In this document: piece after piece, positions 1 to 7,986 of the stretch
Layout: every line of letters begins with the position of its first letter
Numbering within the stretch: the first letter of the stretch is position 1
NCBI GenBank assembly: GCA_934692905.1
Contig: CAKUUM010000017.1
Location: 1-37,206, forward strand
Source of the DNA: an uncultured Bacteroidales bacterium
GTDB lineage: Bacteria > Bacteroidota > Bacteroidia > Bacteroidales > Paludibacteraceae
DNA length: 37,206 nucleotides
Direction of reading: 5' to 3'
Notes under the pieces: model-generated
The model's input: only the letters and a program-made list of their open reading frames with translations
Told to the model about the DNA's origin: nothing
The model's database searches: none
Position numbers and translations under genes: made by a program

Positions 1-237
1 ATTGGTGCGGCTATACTGGGGGCTATTATGAGCCACGTGGGCTTTGACCCCGCTACCATGACTACCTCCGAGATACAAGCCGTTCCCGAGATTATGTCTG
101 CTATCCGTATCCTCTTTGGTATTGTGCCGGGAGTCCTCTATGCTTCGTGTGCTATCCTACTCGCTTTCTACAATATCAACAAACCGACCCTTGCCCTTAT
201 GAAAAGGGAGTTGGAGGAACGCCGTGCCGCAGAGTAA
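1..237 (+). CDS. MFS/GPH-family sugar symporter, 3' end only
   Basis: The gene enters from the left edge, so only the last 78 residues are visible. The reading frame is open from base 1 and ends in TAA. The fragment holds one clear hydrophobic segment (IRILFGIVPGVLYASCAILLAFYNI) followed by a short charged tail (KRELEERRAAE), typical of the last transmembrane helix and cytoplasmic end of glycoside-pentoside-hexuronide (GPH/MFS) symporters. It precedes a glycoside phosphorylase, GH30 and GH3 in the same direction, which suits uptake of gluco-oligosaccharides across the inner membrane. The family call is an inference from a short piece; another MFS carrier is possible. Confidence 0.6.
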   Translation: MGAAILGAIMSHVGFDPATMTTSEIQAVPEIMSAIRILFGIVPGVLYASCAILLAFYNINKPTLALMKRELEERRAAE

Positions 238-255
238 TACCTTCGTGCTAACAAC

Positions 256-299
256 AATAGGATATTGATAGGTGATTGATAGGTGATTAATAGGTGATT
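256..299 (+). repeat. 11-nt tandem array, 4 units (GATAGGTGATT type)
   Basis: Four 11-mers in phase: AATAGGATATT, GATAGGTGATT twice, AATAGGTGATT; 44 nt in total. The unit contains TGA and TAG in some frames. It lies in the 183-nt spacer between the symporter and the phosphorylase. Confidence 0.8.
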
Positions 300-378
300 C
301 CCGTGTGGATACCGAGAAGTTACCCTTCGGAGGACGCGGGCGCTCCGCCTAAATTCCGCTTGATTTCTTTTATTTCTC

Positions 379-394
379 TTGCCGCTTGCGGCAA
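379..394. repeat. short perfect palindrome
   Basis: TTGCCGC-TT-GCGGCAA gives a 7-bp stem with a 2-nt loop 26 nt upstream of the phosphorylase start. It has no following T-run, so a terminator role is doubtful. It could be a REP-like element or an attenuating hairpin inside the operon. Confidence 0.45.
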
Positions 395-420
395 AGGACA
401 CAAAAAACAACATATAGACA

Positions 421-3400
421 ATGAACGCAACAGAAAATACCCGTGTAGCAGGACGCTACCTGACTATCAACGGTGAAAAGTACTACTTGATAGAGAACTA
501 CGACCAAATGCAGCCGTTCTTTATCAGCCTTGCCAGCGATACCGATCTCTGGATGTATATCTCCTCCACGGGAGGTCTCACCTGTGGTCGCCGCAACCCC
601 GAGCAGGTACTCTTCCCATACTACACCGACGACAAAGTCACCGAGAACTACGAGCATACAGGTGCAAAGACACTTATAAAAATAGTGTCCGATACTAAAA
701 CCTCCCCCTCTCTGAAGAGGGGGATGGGGGGAGTCCCGCATCTCTGGGAGCCCTTCTCCGACCGCTATCTCGGTCTGTATAATATCCGTCGTAGCATCGC
801 CAAATCGGTTACGGGCAACAAACTTCTTTTTATCGAGCAGAACCTCGACCTCGGACTGACTTTCTCCTACGAGTGGGCGGCAGCCGACCGTTTCGGTTGG
901 GTGCGCCGTGCTATGCTTCATAATGACACCGACCACGCCATGGAAGTGGAACTCTTGGACGGTTTGCAGAACGTTATGCCCTCGGGCGTGGAGCAGAAGA
1001 CGCAGAACGTATTCTCCACTCTGGTCGATGCCTACAAGAAAACCGAACAGGTGGTGGGCACCGGTATGGTCTTGTTCCGTATGGAAGCCATCTTGGTTGA
1101 TAGAGCCGAACCGAGTGAGTCGCTCCGTTGCAACAGTGTCTATACCCTCGGGCTGCACAATGCCGAATACCTGACTTCTTCCTCTCAGTTGGATGCTTTC
1201 CGCAAAGGCGAACCTATCGTTGCCGAACCCGAATCCAAAGGCGTGCGCGGTGCTATATTTGCGCATCTGAAACAGACCCTCGCGGCAGGCGAATCCCATA
1301 CATGGTACAATATCTGTGATGTAATGCAGGATGCCGCGCAGGTGCGTAGCAGTCTGCGTTTTATGCAGCAATCGGACGCTACCGCACAGGTGGAGACCGC
1401 TATCGCCCGCGCGACCGAGACGCTCCGCGCTATCGTCGGGCAGAACGATGGTATTCAGCAGACCGCTGACGAGGCGGGTATGGCGCGCCATTTTGCCAAC
1501 ACGCTTTTCAATACGATGCGTGGCGGTTTCTATTGCGACAACTATATGATAGACGGTGCCGCCTTTGCCAAGCATATCGCTACCTTCAACCACTCCCTTG
1601 CTGACCAATACCGCGGCTTCCTTGGCGGACTGCCCGAGCATATCGCCTACAGCCGTCTCGAAGAACTGGTACTTGCACAGCAAGACCACCAGTTGCACCG
1701 TCTTTTTATGGAGTACTTGCCGCTCACTTTCTCCCGCCGCCACGGCGATCCAAGTCGTCCATGGAACCTTTTTGACATCCGTGTGAACGACAAAGACGGC
1801 AAGCGTCTCATCTCCTACCAGGGTAACTGGCGCGACATATTCCAGAACTGGGAAGCCCTGTCTCTCTCGTACCCCGACTACGTAAACGGTATTATCGCCA
1901 AGTTCCTCAATGCCACTACCGTTGATGGCTACAACCCCTACAAGGTTACCTCCGAGGGTATCGACTGGGAAGTCATTGAGCCCGAGAACCCGTGGTCGAA
2001 CATCGGCTACTGGGGTGACCACCAGATCATCTACCTCTGCCGTCTGTTGGAGTTGAGTTTTGCCCACGACCCCGAAGCCCTGCGCGGTATGCTCGGCAAT
2101 CGGGAGTTTGCCTTTGCCAACGTACCTTACCGCTTCCGTTCTTACGACGAGATAGTGGCGAACCCCAAAGACTCTATTTATTTCGATACCGACCTCCACA
2201 AGCACATCTTCGCCCTCCTGCCCACCTACGGACAGGACGCACGCTTGGTGCTTGACAAGCATAACCAACCCTTGTTGGTTACTTTCACCGAGAAGATTCT
2301 CATAACCCTGCTTGCCAAACTGAGCAATTTCATACCCGAGGCAGGTATATGGATGAACACACTCCGCCCCGAGTGGAACGATGCCAACAACGCCCTTGTC
2401 GGCTATGGCGCATCTATGGTAACGCTTTGCTATATACGCCGTTTCGTATCTTTTCTCGAGCGGCTATATACAGGTGTGGACGCTTCCTACGCACTCTCCA
2501 AAGAGGTTGTCGTTTTCCTGCGTGATATATTGAGTGCCTTTGCCGCTCACGATGCCGAATGTGCAGGCAATGACTTGTCATTCACTGATGAATCCCGCCG
2601 CACCTTTATCGATACCGTCGGGCGTGCCGGCGAAACCTATCGTAATGCCGTCTATGCCGGTCATTCAAGCGATAAGGTAGAACTATCGACCGGCCTCCTA
2701 CTCCAGTTCCTCACCAAAGTACAGACCTACATAGATGCCTCCATCGCAGTAAACAAACGTCAAGACGGACTCTACCATGCCTATAATCTCATATCTTTCA
2801 ACTATTCACTGCACTCAACTATCAACTCTCAACTCTCCACTTCTATCAACTATCAACTATCAACTGTCCACATCACTCCCTTATACGAAATGCTCGAAGG
2901 CCAGGTCGCAGTCCTCTCCGCAGGTGTTCTTACTCCTGCCGAAGCGGCAGACTTGTTGGATGCTATGCGTCAGTCGGCGCTCTACCGCCCCGACCAACGC
3001 AGTTATATGCTCTACCCGAACCGTCGCCGTCCCTCTTTCTTGGAGAAGAACAACCTCCCTGCGGATTCTCTGACCTTGCCCGTAGTACAACGCCTGTTGG
3101 CTGACCATGCCACAGACATCCTTGTGCAGGACTGTGAGGGTGGGGTACACTTCAATGCAGGCTTCAATAATGCAGACTTCCTCGCCCGTGCTATTGACGC
3201 TTCGCAGGAGGCCATCAGCGCAGAGGAGAGGCAGCAACTATTGGATATTTACGAACAGATGTTCAATCACCATGCCTTCACAGGCCGCTCGGGTACGTTC
3301 TACAAATACGAGGGCTTGGGCAGTATATATTGGCACATGGTCAGCAAACTCCTTGTCGCTATTGGTGAGAATATCCAGAACGCCCTTGACACTCACGCTG

Positions 3401-3852
3401 ACGCAGCCGTTATCGCCCGACTCAAAGCCCACTACGCTGCGGTGCAGGAGGGTATCGGTGCCCACAAGTCCCCGACAGAATACGGTTCCTTCCCCTTTGA
3501 CGCATATTCGCACACACCAAGTATGGCGGGTGTACAACAACCGGGTATGACAGGTCAGGTGAAAGAGGACATCATCTCCCGTTTCTTTGAACTCGGTCTG
3601 CATGTCATCAATGGCGAGATACATATCCAAACGGCAATGCTCCGCCCCGAAGAGTTCAAGGATGGCGAACTGCGTTTCACCTATTGCCAAACGCCCTTCG
3701 TATATCGCCTATCCGATACCGATAGCATCGACATAGAGATGTCTGACGGCACCATTACGCATTGCGCATTGTGCATTACGCATTGCCTATCCCGTCACAT
3801 CTTCGCCCGCGACACTCAAATAAAGCAGGTCATAGTCAATATAATAAGATAG
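421..3852 (+). CDS. Very large GH94/GH149/GH161-like glycoside phosphorylase
   Basis: A 1143-residue protein without a signal peptide, so probably cytoplasmic. The length matches the long beta-glucan phosphorylases of clan GH-Q (GH149, GH161 and the 1,2-beta-oligoglucan phosphorylases, all around 1100 aa). Visible landmarks are GNWRDIFQNWEAL, GYWGDHQIIYL (529-539) and RPEWNDANNALVG, where the WND aspartate (D654) is the candidate catalytic acid by analogy with the WND motif of GH94. Such enzymes release glucose 1-phosphate from beta-glucan oligomers using phosphate. It sits between a sugar symporter and GH30/GH3 enzymes, 1 nt before the GH30 start, so translation is probably coupled. Three repeat-derived segments interrupt it: residues 93-106, 793-818 and 1111-1123. 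The last one changes the C-terminal tail. Linkage specificity cannot be read from sequence; the family assignment is from memory of motifs. Confidence 0.6.
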   Translation: MNATENTRVAGRYLTINGEKYYLIENYDQMQPFFISLASDTDLWMYISSTGGLTCGRRNPEQVLFPYYTDDKVTENYEHTGAKTLIKIVSDTKTSPSLKRGMGGVPHLWEPFSDRYLGLYNIRRSIAKSVTGNKLLFIEQNLDLGLTFSYEWAAADRFGWVRRAMLHNDTDHAMEVELLDGLQNVMPSGVEQKTQNVFSTLVDAYKKTEQVVGTGMVLFRMEAILVDRAEPSESLRCNSVYTLGLHNAEYLTSSSQLDAFRKGEPIVAEPESKGVRGAIFAHLKQTLAAGESHTWYNICDVMQDAAQVRSSLRFMQQSDATAQVETAIARATETLRAIVGQNDGIQQTADEAGMARHFANTLFNTMRGGFYCDNYMIDGAAFAKHIATFNHSLADQYRGFLGGLPEHIAYSRLEELVLAQQDHQLHRLFMEYLPLTFSRRHGDPSRPWNLFDIRVNDKDGKRLISYQGNWRDIFQNWEALSLSYPDYVNGIIAKFLNATTVDGYNPYKVTSEGIDWEVIEPENPWSNIGYWGDHQIIYLCRLLELSFAHDPEALRGMLGNREFAFANVPYRFRSYDEIVANPKDSIYFDTDLHKHIFALLPTYGQDARLVLDKHNQPLLVTFTEKILITLLAKLSNFIPEAGIWMNTLRPEWNDANNALVGYGASMVTLCYIRRFVSFLERLYTGVDASYALSKEVVVFLRDILSAFAAHDAECAGNDLSFTDESRRTFIDTVGRAGETYRNAVYAGHSSDKVELSTGLLLQFLTKVQTYIDASIAVNKRQDGLYHAYNLISFNYSLHSTINSQLSTSINYQLSTVHITPLYEMLEGQVAVLSAGVLTPAEAADLLDAMRQSALYRPDQRSYMLYPNRRRPSFLEKNNLPADSLTLPVVQRLLADHATDILVQDCEGGVHFNAGFNNADFLARAIDASQEAISAEERQQLLDIYEQMFNHHAFTGRSGTFYKYEGLGSIYWHMVSKLLVAIGENIQNALDTHADAAVIARLKAHYAAVQEGIGAHKSPTEYGSFPFDAYSHTPSMAGVQQPGMTGQVKEDIISRFFELGLHVINGEIHIQTAMLRPEEFKDGELRFTYCQTPFVYRLSDTDSIDIEMSDGTITHCALCITHCLSRHIFARDTQIKQVIVNIIR
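697..735 (+). repeat. G/C-rich imperfect palindromic repeat inside phosphorylase (H1)
   Basis: A pyrimidine-rich arm, CTGAAG, then a purine-rich arm (CCTCCCCCTCTCTGAAGAGG is the core). It is read in frame as KTSPSLKRGMGGVP. A related element is in ddl (25291-25320), where it also reads KTSP in the gene sense, and another lies downstream of uvrA (34207-34250). Confidence 0.75.
2798..2873 (+). repeat. TCAACTA heptamer array inside phosphorylase (B1)
   Basis: Units of TCAACTA/TCAACTC/TCAACTG mixed with 10-nt or 17-nt spacings. It reads in frame as a low-complexity Ser/Thr/Asn/Gln/Leu stretch (residues 793-818). TCAACTA has no stop in any frame on this strand but has TAG and TGA on the other. 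Confidence 0.85.
3753..3787 (+). repeat. CATTGYG heptamer array, 5 units, inside phosphorylase C-terminus (A1)
   Basis: CATTACG CATTGCG CATTGTG CATTACG CATTGCC, exactly 35 nt. It encodes about residues 1111-1123 (ITHCALCITHC), close to the stop codon. Confidence 0.9.
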
Positions 3853-3853
3853 T

Positions 3854-5470
3854 ATGAAAAGAAGCATATTTGTTTTAAGTTCTGTATTGGTTTTGTGCTC
3901 ATGCAACCATGTCCGTACCTCGCAAGTACTTCTTACTTCTGCTGACGGCAGCAAATGCGCCGAGACCGAAGCCGTAGTCTTTGCGAAGGGCACAGCCACC
4001 GATGCGTTTGTCATCAACCCGCAGGAAAAACGCCAGACCATTGACGGTATCGGTGGTTCGCTCACCGAGTCCTCTGCTTTCGTCTTGGCATGCGTATCCC
4101 CCGAGCAGCGTCAGGCTATCCTCGAAGAACTCTATGGCGAAAACGGTGCCAACTTCTCCGTTTCCCGTACGCAGATTGGTGCCAGCGATTTCTCTGTAGA
4201 GGGGCTCTACTCGTTAGCCGAGAAGGAAGGCGATACGGCACTCGAGTCTTTCTCACTCCACCGCGACAAGGAGGGTTTCTCCAAGACCAAGTACCCGCAA
4301 GTGCAGGATACTACTTACGACCTCTTCTATCTGATGAAGGATATTGCCCGTATCAAACAGAATCAGCAGGACAAGACCTATAAGATACTTGCCTCGCCTT
4401 GGACTGCCCCCGCGTGGATGAAAGACAACGGCCGCTACTACCAGCGGGATTCCGAGACGCGCCGTGGCGGTATGCTCCTCCCGCAGTACTACCAGACTTA
4501 TGCCGACTATATCGTCCGTTACCTCGAGGCTTGGCGCGAAGAGGGTGTCTCTTTCTGGGCGGTTACTCCTGAGAACGAACCGATGGGCAACGACGGCGGT
4601 TGGGAGAGTATGGAGATGTCCCCCGCTGCAGAGGCAGAGTTTATCGGTAAGTATCTCGGACCTACAATGGAGGCGCACGGCTTCGGTGATGTAGAGATAT
4701 TCGGTTTCGACCAGAACATCTTCGAGATGGGACCCTACACCGCCGCTATCTACGGCGACGCGCAGGCGAATACCTACACATCGGGTATGGCGGTGCACTG
4801 GTACGGTAGCACCATCTCCTGCTTTCCCGAGGTCTTGGATTCTATCCACGCCCTCTATCCCGACAAGACCATCTTCCATTCTGAGGGCTGTGTGGATAAT
4901 CTCGGTCTCCCCGCTTGGAACGGCGTTACCGACCCCGAAGGCTTTACGGAGTCGGGTTGGTTCAACAACGACGCTTTCTGGTGGACTCCTGTGGCTACCG
5001 ACTGGGCATACTCCACGCCTTTCTGGCCGGAGTGGCACCCCAAATATGCAGTCGTTCATCGCTATGCTAAGTATATCATCGATGGCGTTAATCATTGGAT
5101 GATGGGGCTTGCCGATTGGAATATCGTCCTCGACTCTGTCGGCGGTCCCAACCATGTGGGCAACTTCGCCGCTGCTCCCGTAATGATTGATTACGAGAAC
5201 GACATCATCTATTATACCCCTTACTACTACGCCCTCAAGCAACTGAGCCGCTCGCTCCGTCCGGGTGATGTGGTCTTGGGTATGACCGCCCCTGCCGACA
5301 AGCCTTACTTGCATGTTTGCGCCGTAGAGAAACCCGATGGTTCTTATTCGGTTAATATCCTCAATGAGAGCGATAGCCCCGAATCCGTCCCCCTCCAAAT
5401 CGGCACCTACACCGCTATGGTAGATATGCCTGCCAACGCCCTCAAAACCCTTTTCTTCACACTTAAGTAA
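3854..5470 (+). CDS. GH30 family glucosylceramidase/beta-1,6-glucanase-like lipoprotein
   Basis: A 538-residue retaining glycoside hydrolase. The N-terminus MKRSIFVLSSVLVLCSC is a lipoprotein signal with the lipidated Cys in the CSC motif, so the enzyme is probably on the outer membrane or in the periplasm. The (beta/alpha)8 barrel of GH30 is indicated by GIGGSLTESSA near residue 65, by the acid/base Glu242 in TPENEP, and by the nucleophile Glu344 in FHSEGC. Both positions match the GH30 pattern known from human glucocerebrosidase. The start ATG lies 1 nt after the phosphorylase stop and the GH3 gene follows 13 nt downstream. In Bacteroides a GH30/GH3 pair acts on beta-1,6-glucan, so that substrate is plausible here but is inferred. 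No repeat insertion is seen in this gene. Confidence 0.88.
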   Translation: MKRSIFVLSSVLVLCSCNHVRTSQVLLTSADGSKCAETEAVVFAKGTATDAFVINPQEKRQTIDGIGGSLTESSAFVLACVSPEQRQAILEELYGENGANFSVSRTQIGASDFSVEGLYSLAEKEGDTALESFSLHRDKEGFSKTKYPQVQDTTYDLFYLMKDIARIKQNQQDKTYKILASPWTAPAWMKDNGRYYQRDSETRRGGMLLPQYYQTYADYIVRYLEAWREEGVSFWAVTPENEPMGNDGGWESMEMSPAAEAEFIGKYLGPTMEAHGFGDVEIFGFDQNIFEMGPYTAAIYGDAQANTYTSGMAVHWYGSTISCFPEVLDSIHALYPDKTIFHSEGCVDNLGLPAWNGVTDPEGFTESGWFNNDAFWWTPVATDWAYSTPFWPEWHPKYAVVHRYAKYIIDGVNHWMMGLADWNIVLDSVGGPNHVGNFAAAPVMIDYENDIIYYTPYYYALKQLSRSLRPGDVVLGMTAPADKPYLHVCAVEKPDGSYSVNILNESDSPESVPLQIGTYTAMVDMPANALKTLFFTLK

Positions 5471-5483
5471 AAAGCCTCATAGT

Positions 5484-7841
5484 ATGAACCACACTCATAG
5501 CATTTCATTACGCATTACGCATTGTGCATTATGCATTGTTTTGCTTTTGACCTCCTGTCAAAAGCAAAACACCACCGAGCAGCAGATCGACCATCTCCTC
5601 TCGCAGATGACTCTCGACGAGAAGATTGGTCAGATGACCCAGGTCTGCGGCGGTTGGATATCCGATGATCTCGAGAACCAGGTGCGCAACGGTGCGGGCT
5701 CTATGCTCAACAGCATCGGCGAGGAGGCGAACCATTACCAGCGTATCGCCGTCGAGGAGACCCGTCTCGGCATCCCTATGATTTTCGGGCGCGACATCAT
5801 TCATGGTTTCCGCACCATCTATCCCATTCCGCTTGGGCAGGCGGCGACTTTCGACCCCGCTTTGGTGGAGGAGGTAGCCCGCCTCACCGCTGACGAAGCA
5901 ATACAGGCAGGTCTCCGTTGGACGTTCTCCCCGATGGTTGATGTGGCGCGTGACCCCCGCTGGGGACGTGTCGCCGAGGGCTATGGCGAAGACACGTATC
6001 TCTCCTCCGTAATGGGCGCCGCCTGCGTCCGCGGGTATCAATACTCCGATAGTGCAAGCGAACCCATCCGCCTTGCCGCCTGCGTCAAGCATTTCGCAGG
6101 CTATGCGGTTTCCGAGGGCGGGCGCGACTACAACACCACGTGGATTCCCGAGGTGCAACTGCGCGAGACCTATCTCCCGCCTTTCAAGGCGGCGCTTGAT
6201 GCGGGTAGTGCCACTATTATGTGCTCTTTCAACGATATCAACGGCGTTCCCGCTTCGGCGAACCGCCACCTTAATGTGGATATCCTCCGCAACGAATGGC
6301 ACTATGATGGTATGCTGGTGTCCGACTGGGCTTCGTCGGCGAATATGGTCGCCCACGGCAACGCTGCCGACCTCAAAGAGGCAACGCTCCTTAGTATCAA
6401 TGCACAGATGGAGATGGATATGGAGGGGCACGGCTACCCGTGGCACCTCAAAGAACTTGTCGAGAGCGGTAAGGTGACCGAGGAGCAAATCAATGCCTGC
6501 GTGCGGGACATCCTCCGTCTCAAGTTCCGTCTCGGTCTCTTCGATAATCCCTATTGCGCCGTTGATACTCCTGCCTATTTCGCTCCCGCAGCCCTCTCCG
6601 CCGCCCAACGTGCCGCTGAAGAATCCGCCGTATTGCTCAAAAACAACGGCATTCTTCCTCTCTCAACTTATAACTCTCAACTGCCCTCAACACTCAACTC
6701 TCAACACTCAACCACTTCAAACTCTCAACTTCTTTCAACTATCAACTATCAACCGTCAACTATCCTCATCTGCGGTCCTCTCGCCAACTCCCAACACGAC
6801 CAGAACGGTACTTGGTGCTTCGACAAGGTCGATTCGATGACCGTTACCCCGCTGATGGCATTCCGTCAGTTGGCAAAAGAGGGCAAGATACGCCTCATCG
6901 AGCAGACGGGCAAACACTGGTCGCGTGAGGTCAGCCAAAGCAATATCAACTCCTTGGTGCAACTCGCCAAGCAAGCCGACATCGTCCTCTATTTCGGTGG
7001 CGAGGAGAGTATCCTCTCGGGCGAAGCCCGTTGCCGTGCCAACCTCAATCTCCCTGGCGACCAGACCGCACAACTCAAAGCCCTTAAAGCCACGGGCAAA
7101 CCCCTCGTCCTCACCGTTATGGCAGGGCGTCCGCTTTGTATCGGCGAGGAAACCGCTCTCGCCGATGCCGTCCTCTATGCTTTCCACGGTGGCACGATGC
7201 AAGGTCTCGCATTGGCAAACCTCCTCACGGGCGTCGTTGCTCCGTCGGGGCGCCTGCCGATGACTTTCCCGCAGGCGGTAGGGCAGATTCCGATGTACTA
7301 TAATCACCGCAACACGGGGCGTCCCACCGACCACCCCGTCCTTATCGACCGAATCCCCGTCGGTGCGCCGCAGTTCTCTCTCGGCGAGTCCAGTTACTGG
7401 CTTGAGTACGGTGTCGAACCGCTCTTCCCCTTCGGCTACGGACTTACCTACACCACTTTTGAGTACGGCACGCCCGTCCTCTCCGACACCGTCCTGCACG
7501 CAGGCAAGGCACAGTCGCTTACTGCCACCTGCACCATCCGCAATACGGGCAGCACCGATGCCGTCGCTGTGCCGCAACTCTATATCCGCGACCTTGTCGG
7601 CTCGCTCACGCGTCCCGTGCGCGAACTCAAAGGCTTTGAGCGCGTTGCTATCCCCGCAGGCGAAAGCCGCGAGGTGTCGTTTGCGCTCACCGAGGACGAC
7701 CTCGCCTACTGGCATCTCGCCAACGGCATCACCCTCGGTGCCGACTGCGGCTACACCCGCTCCGCCGAACCGGGCGATTTCCACCTTTGGATCGCCCCCA
7801 ACTCCGCCGAAGGCACACCTGTCAAATTCACCCTGCAATAA
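5484..7841 (+). CDS. bglX: GH3 family beta-glucosidase (BglX-like) lipoprotein
   Basis: 785 residues, the usual three-domain GH3 layout. The N-terminal TIM barrel (about 35-360) has KHFAGYAVSEGGRDYN and the nucleophile Asp281 in VSDWAS. A second alpha/beta sandwich follows (about 430-640, GEARCRANLNLPGDQ), then a C-terminal FnIII-like domain (PVRELKGFERV). It hydrolyses beta-linked gluco-oligosaccharides from the non-reducing end, which fits the GH30 enzyme 13 nt upstream. Two tandem arrays are built into it. One (residues 8-19) supplies the hydrophobic core of the signal peptide that ends at the lipobox LLTSC. The other (residues 394-426) fills the linker between LPL and ILICGPLAN, where domain 2 begins. 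Both keep the frame open. Confidence 0.92.
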   Translation: MNHTHSISLRITHCALCIVLLLTSCQKQNTTEQQIDHLLSQMTLDEKIGQMTQVCGGWISDDLENQVRNGAGSMLNSIGEEANHYQRIAVEETRLGIPMIFGRDIIHGFRTIYPIPLGQAATFDPALVEEVARLTADEAIQAGLRWTFSPMVDVARDPRWGRVAEGYGEDTYLSSVMGAACVRGYQYSDSASEPIRLAACVKHFAGYAVSEGGRDYNTTWIPEVQLRETYLPPFKAALDAGSATIMCSFNDINGVPASANRHLNVDILRNEWHYDGMLVSDWASSANMVAHGNAADLKEATLLSINAQMEMDMEGHGYPWHLKELVESGKVTEEQINACVRDILRLKFRLGLFDNPYCAVDTPAYFAPAALSAAQRAAEESAVLLKNNGILPLSTYNSQLPSTLNSQHSTTSNSQLLSTINYQPSTILICGPLANSQHDQNGTWCFDKVDSMTVTPLMAFRQLAKEGKIRLIEQTGKHWSREVSQSNINSLVQLAKQADIVLYFGGEESILSGEARCRANLNLPGDQTAQLKALKATGKPLVLTVMAGRPLCIGEETALADAVLYAFHGGTMQGLALANLLTGVVAPSGRLPMTFPQAVGQIPMYYNHRNTGRPTDHPVLIDRIPVGAPQFSLGESSYWLEYGVEPLFPFGYGLTYTTFEYGTPVLSDTVLHAGKAQSLTATCTIRNTGSTDAVAVPQLYIRDLVGSLTRPVRELKGFERVAIPAGESREVSFALTEDDLAYWHLANGITLGADCGYTRSAEPGDFHLWIAPNSAEGTPVKFTLQ
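5506..5540 (+). repeat. CATTGYG heptamer array, 5 units, in GH3 signal peptide (A2)
   Basis: CATTACG twice, CATTGTG, CATTATG, CATTGTT, 35 nt. Translated as LRITHCALCIVL, it forms the hydrophobic part of the lipoprotein signal of the GH3 enzyme. Confidence 0.9.
6663..6761 (+). repeat. TCAACTA-type heptamer array inside GH3 (B2)
   Basis: About 99 nt (33 codons) of units such as CTCTCAA, CACTCAA and CTATCAA with two 10-nt variants. It encodes a Ser/Thr/Asn/Gln-rich linker at residues 394-426, between the first two GH3 domains. Confidence 0.88.
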
Positions 7842-7986
7842 CCCCGACAAATATGTTAAGATAGTACAAAAATCTCGCCCTGTCACACCCGCTTCCCCCT
7901 CGTGCCAAACAGCAACCCATAAGCAATGGATGCGCAAGGGATAGGCAACCGATATAACAAGAATATAAACTAACAAATTTAATAAT

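Noticed and set aside
370..2268. 632-codon open frame on the minus strand
   Set aside because: It lies wholly antisense to the phosphorylase gene, has no recognisable domain and mirrors the codon bias of the + strand gene.
7842..7858. CCCCGACAAATA match to the conserved end of the 11-nt element
   Set aside because: Twelve bases match the end at 16287-16298, but no 11-mers follow, so it may be coincidence.
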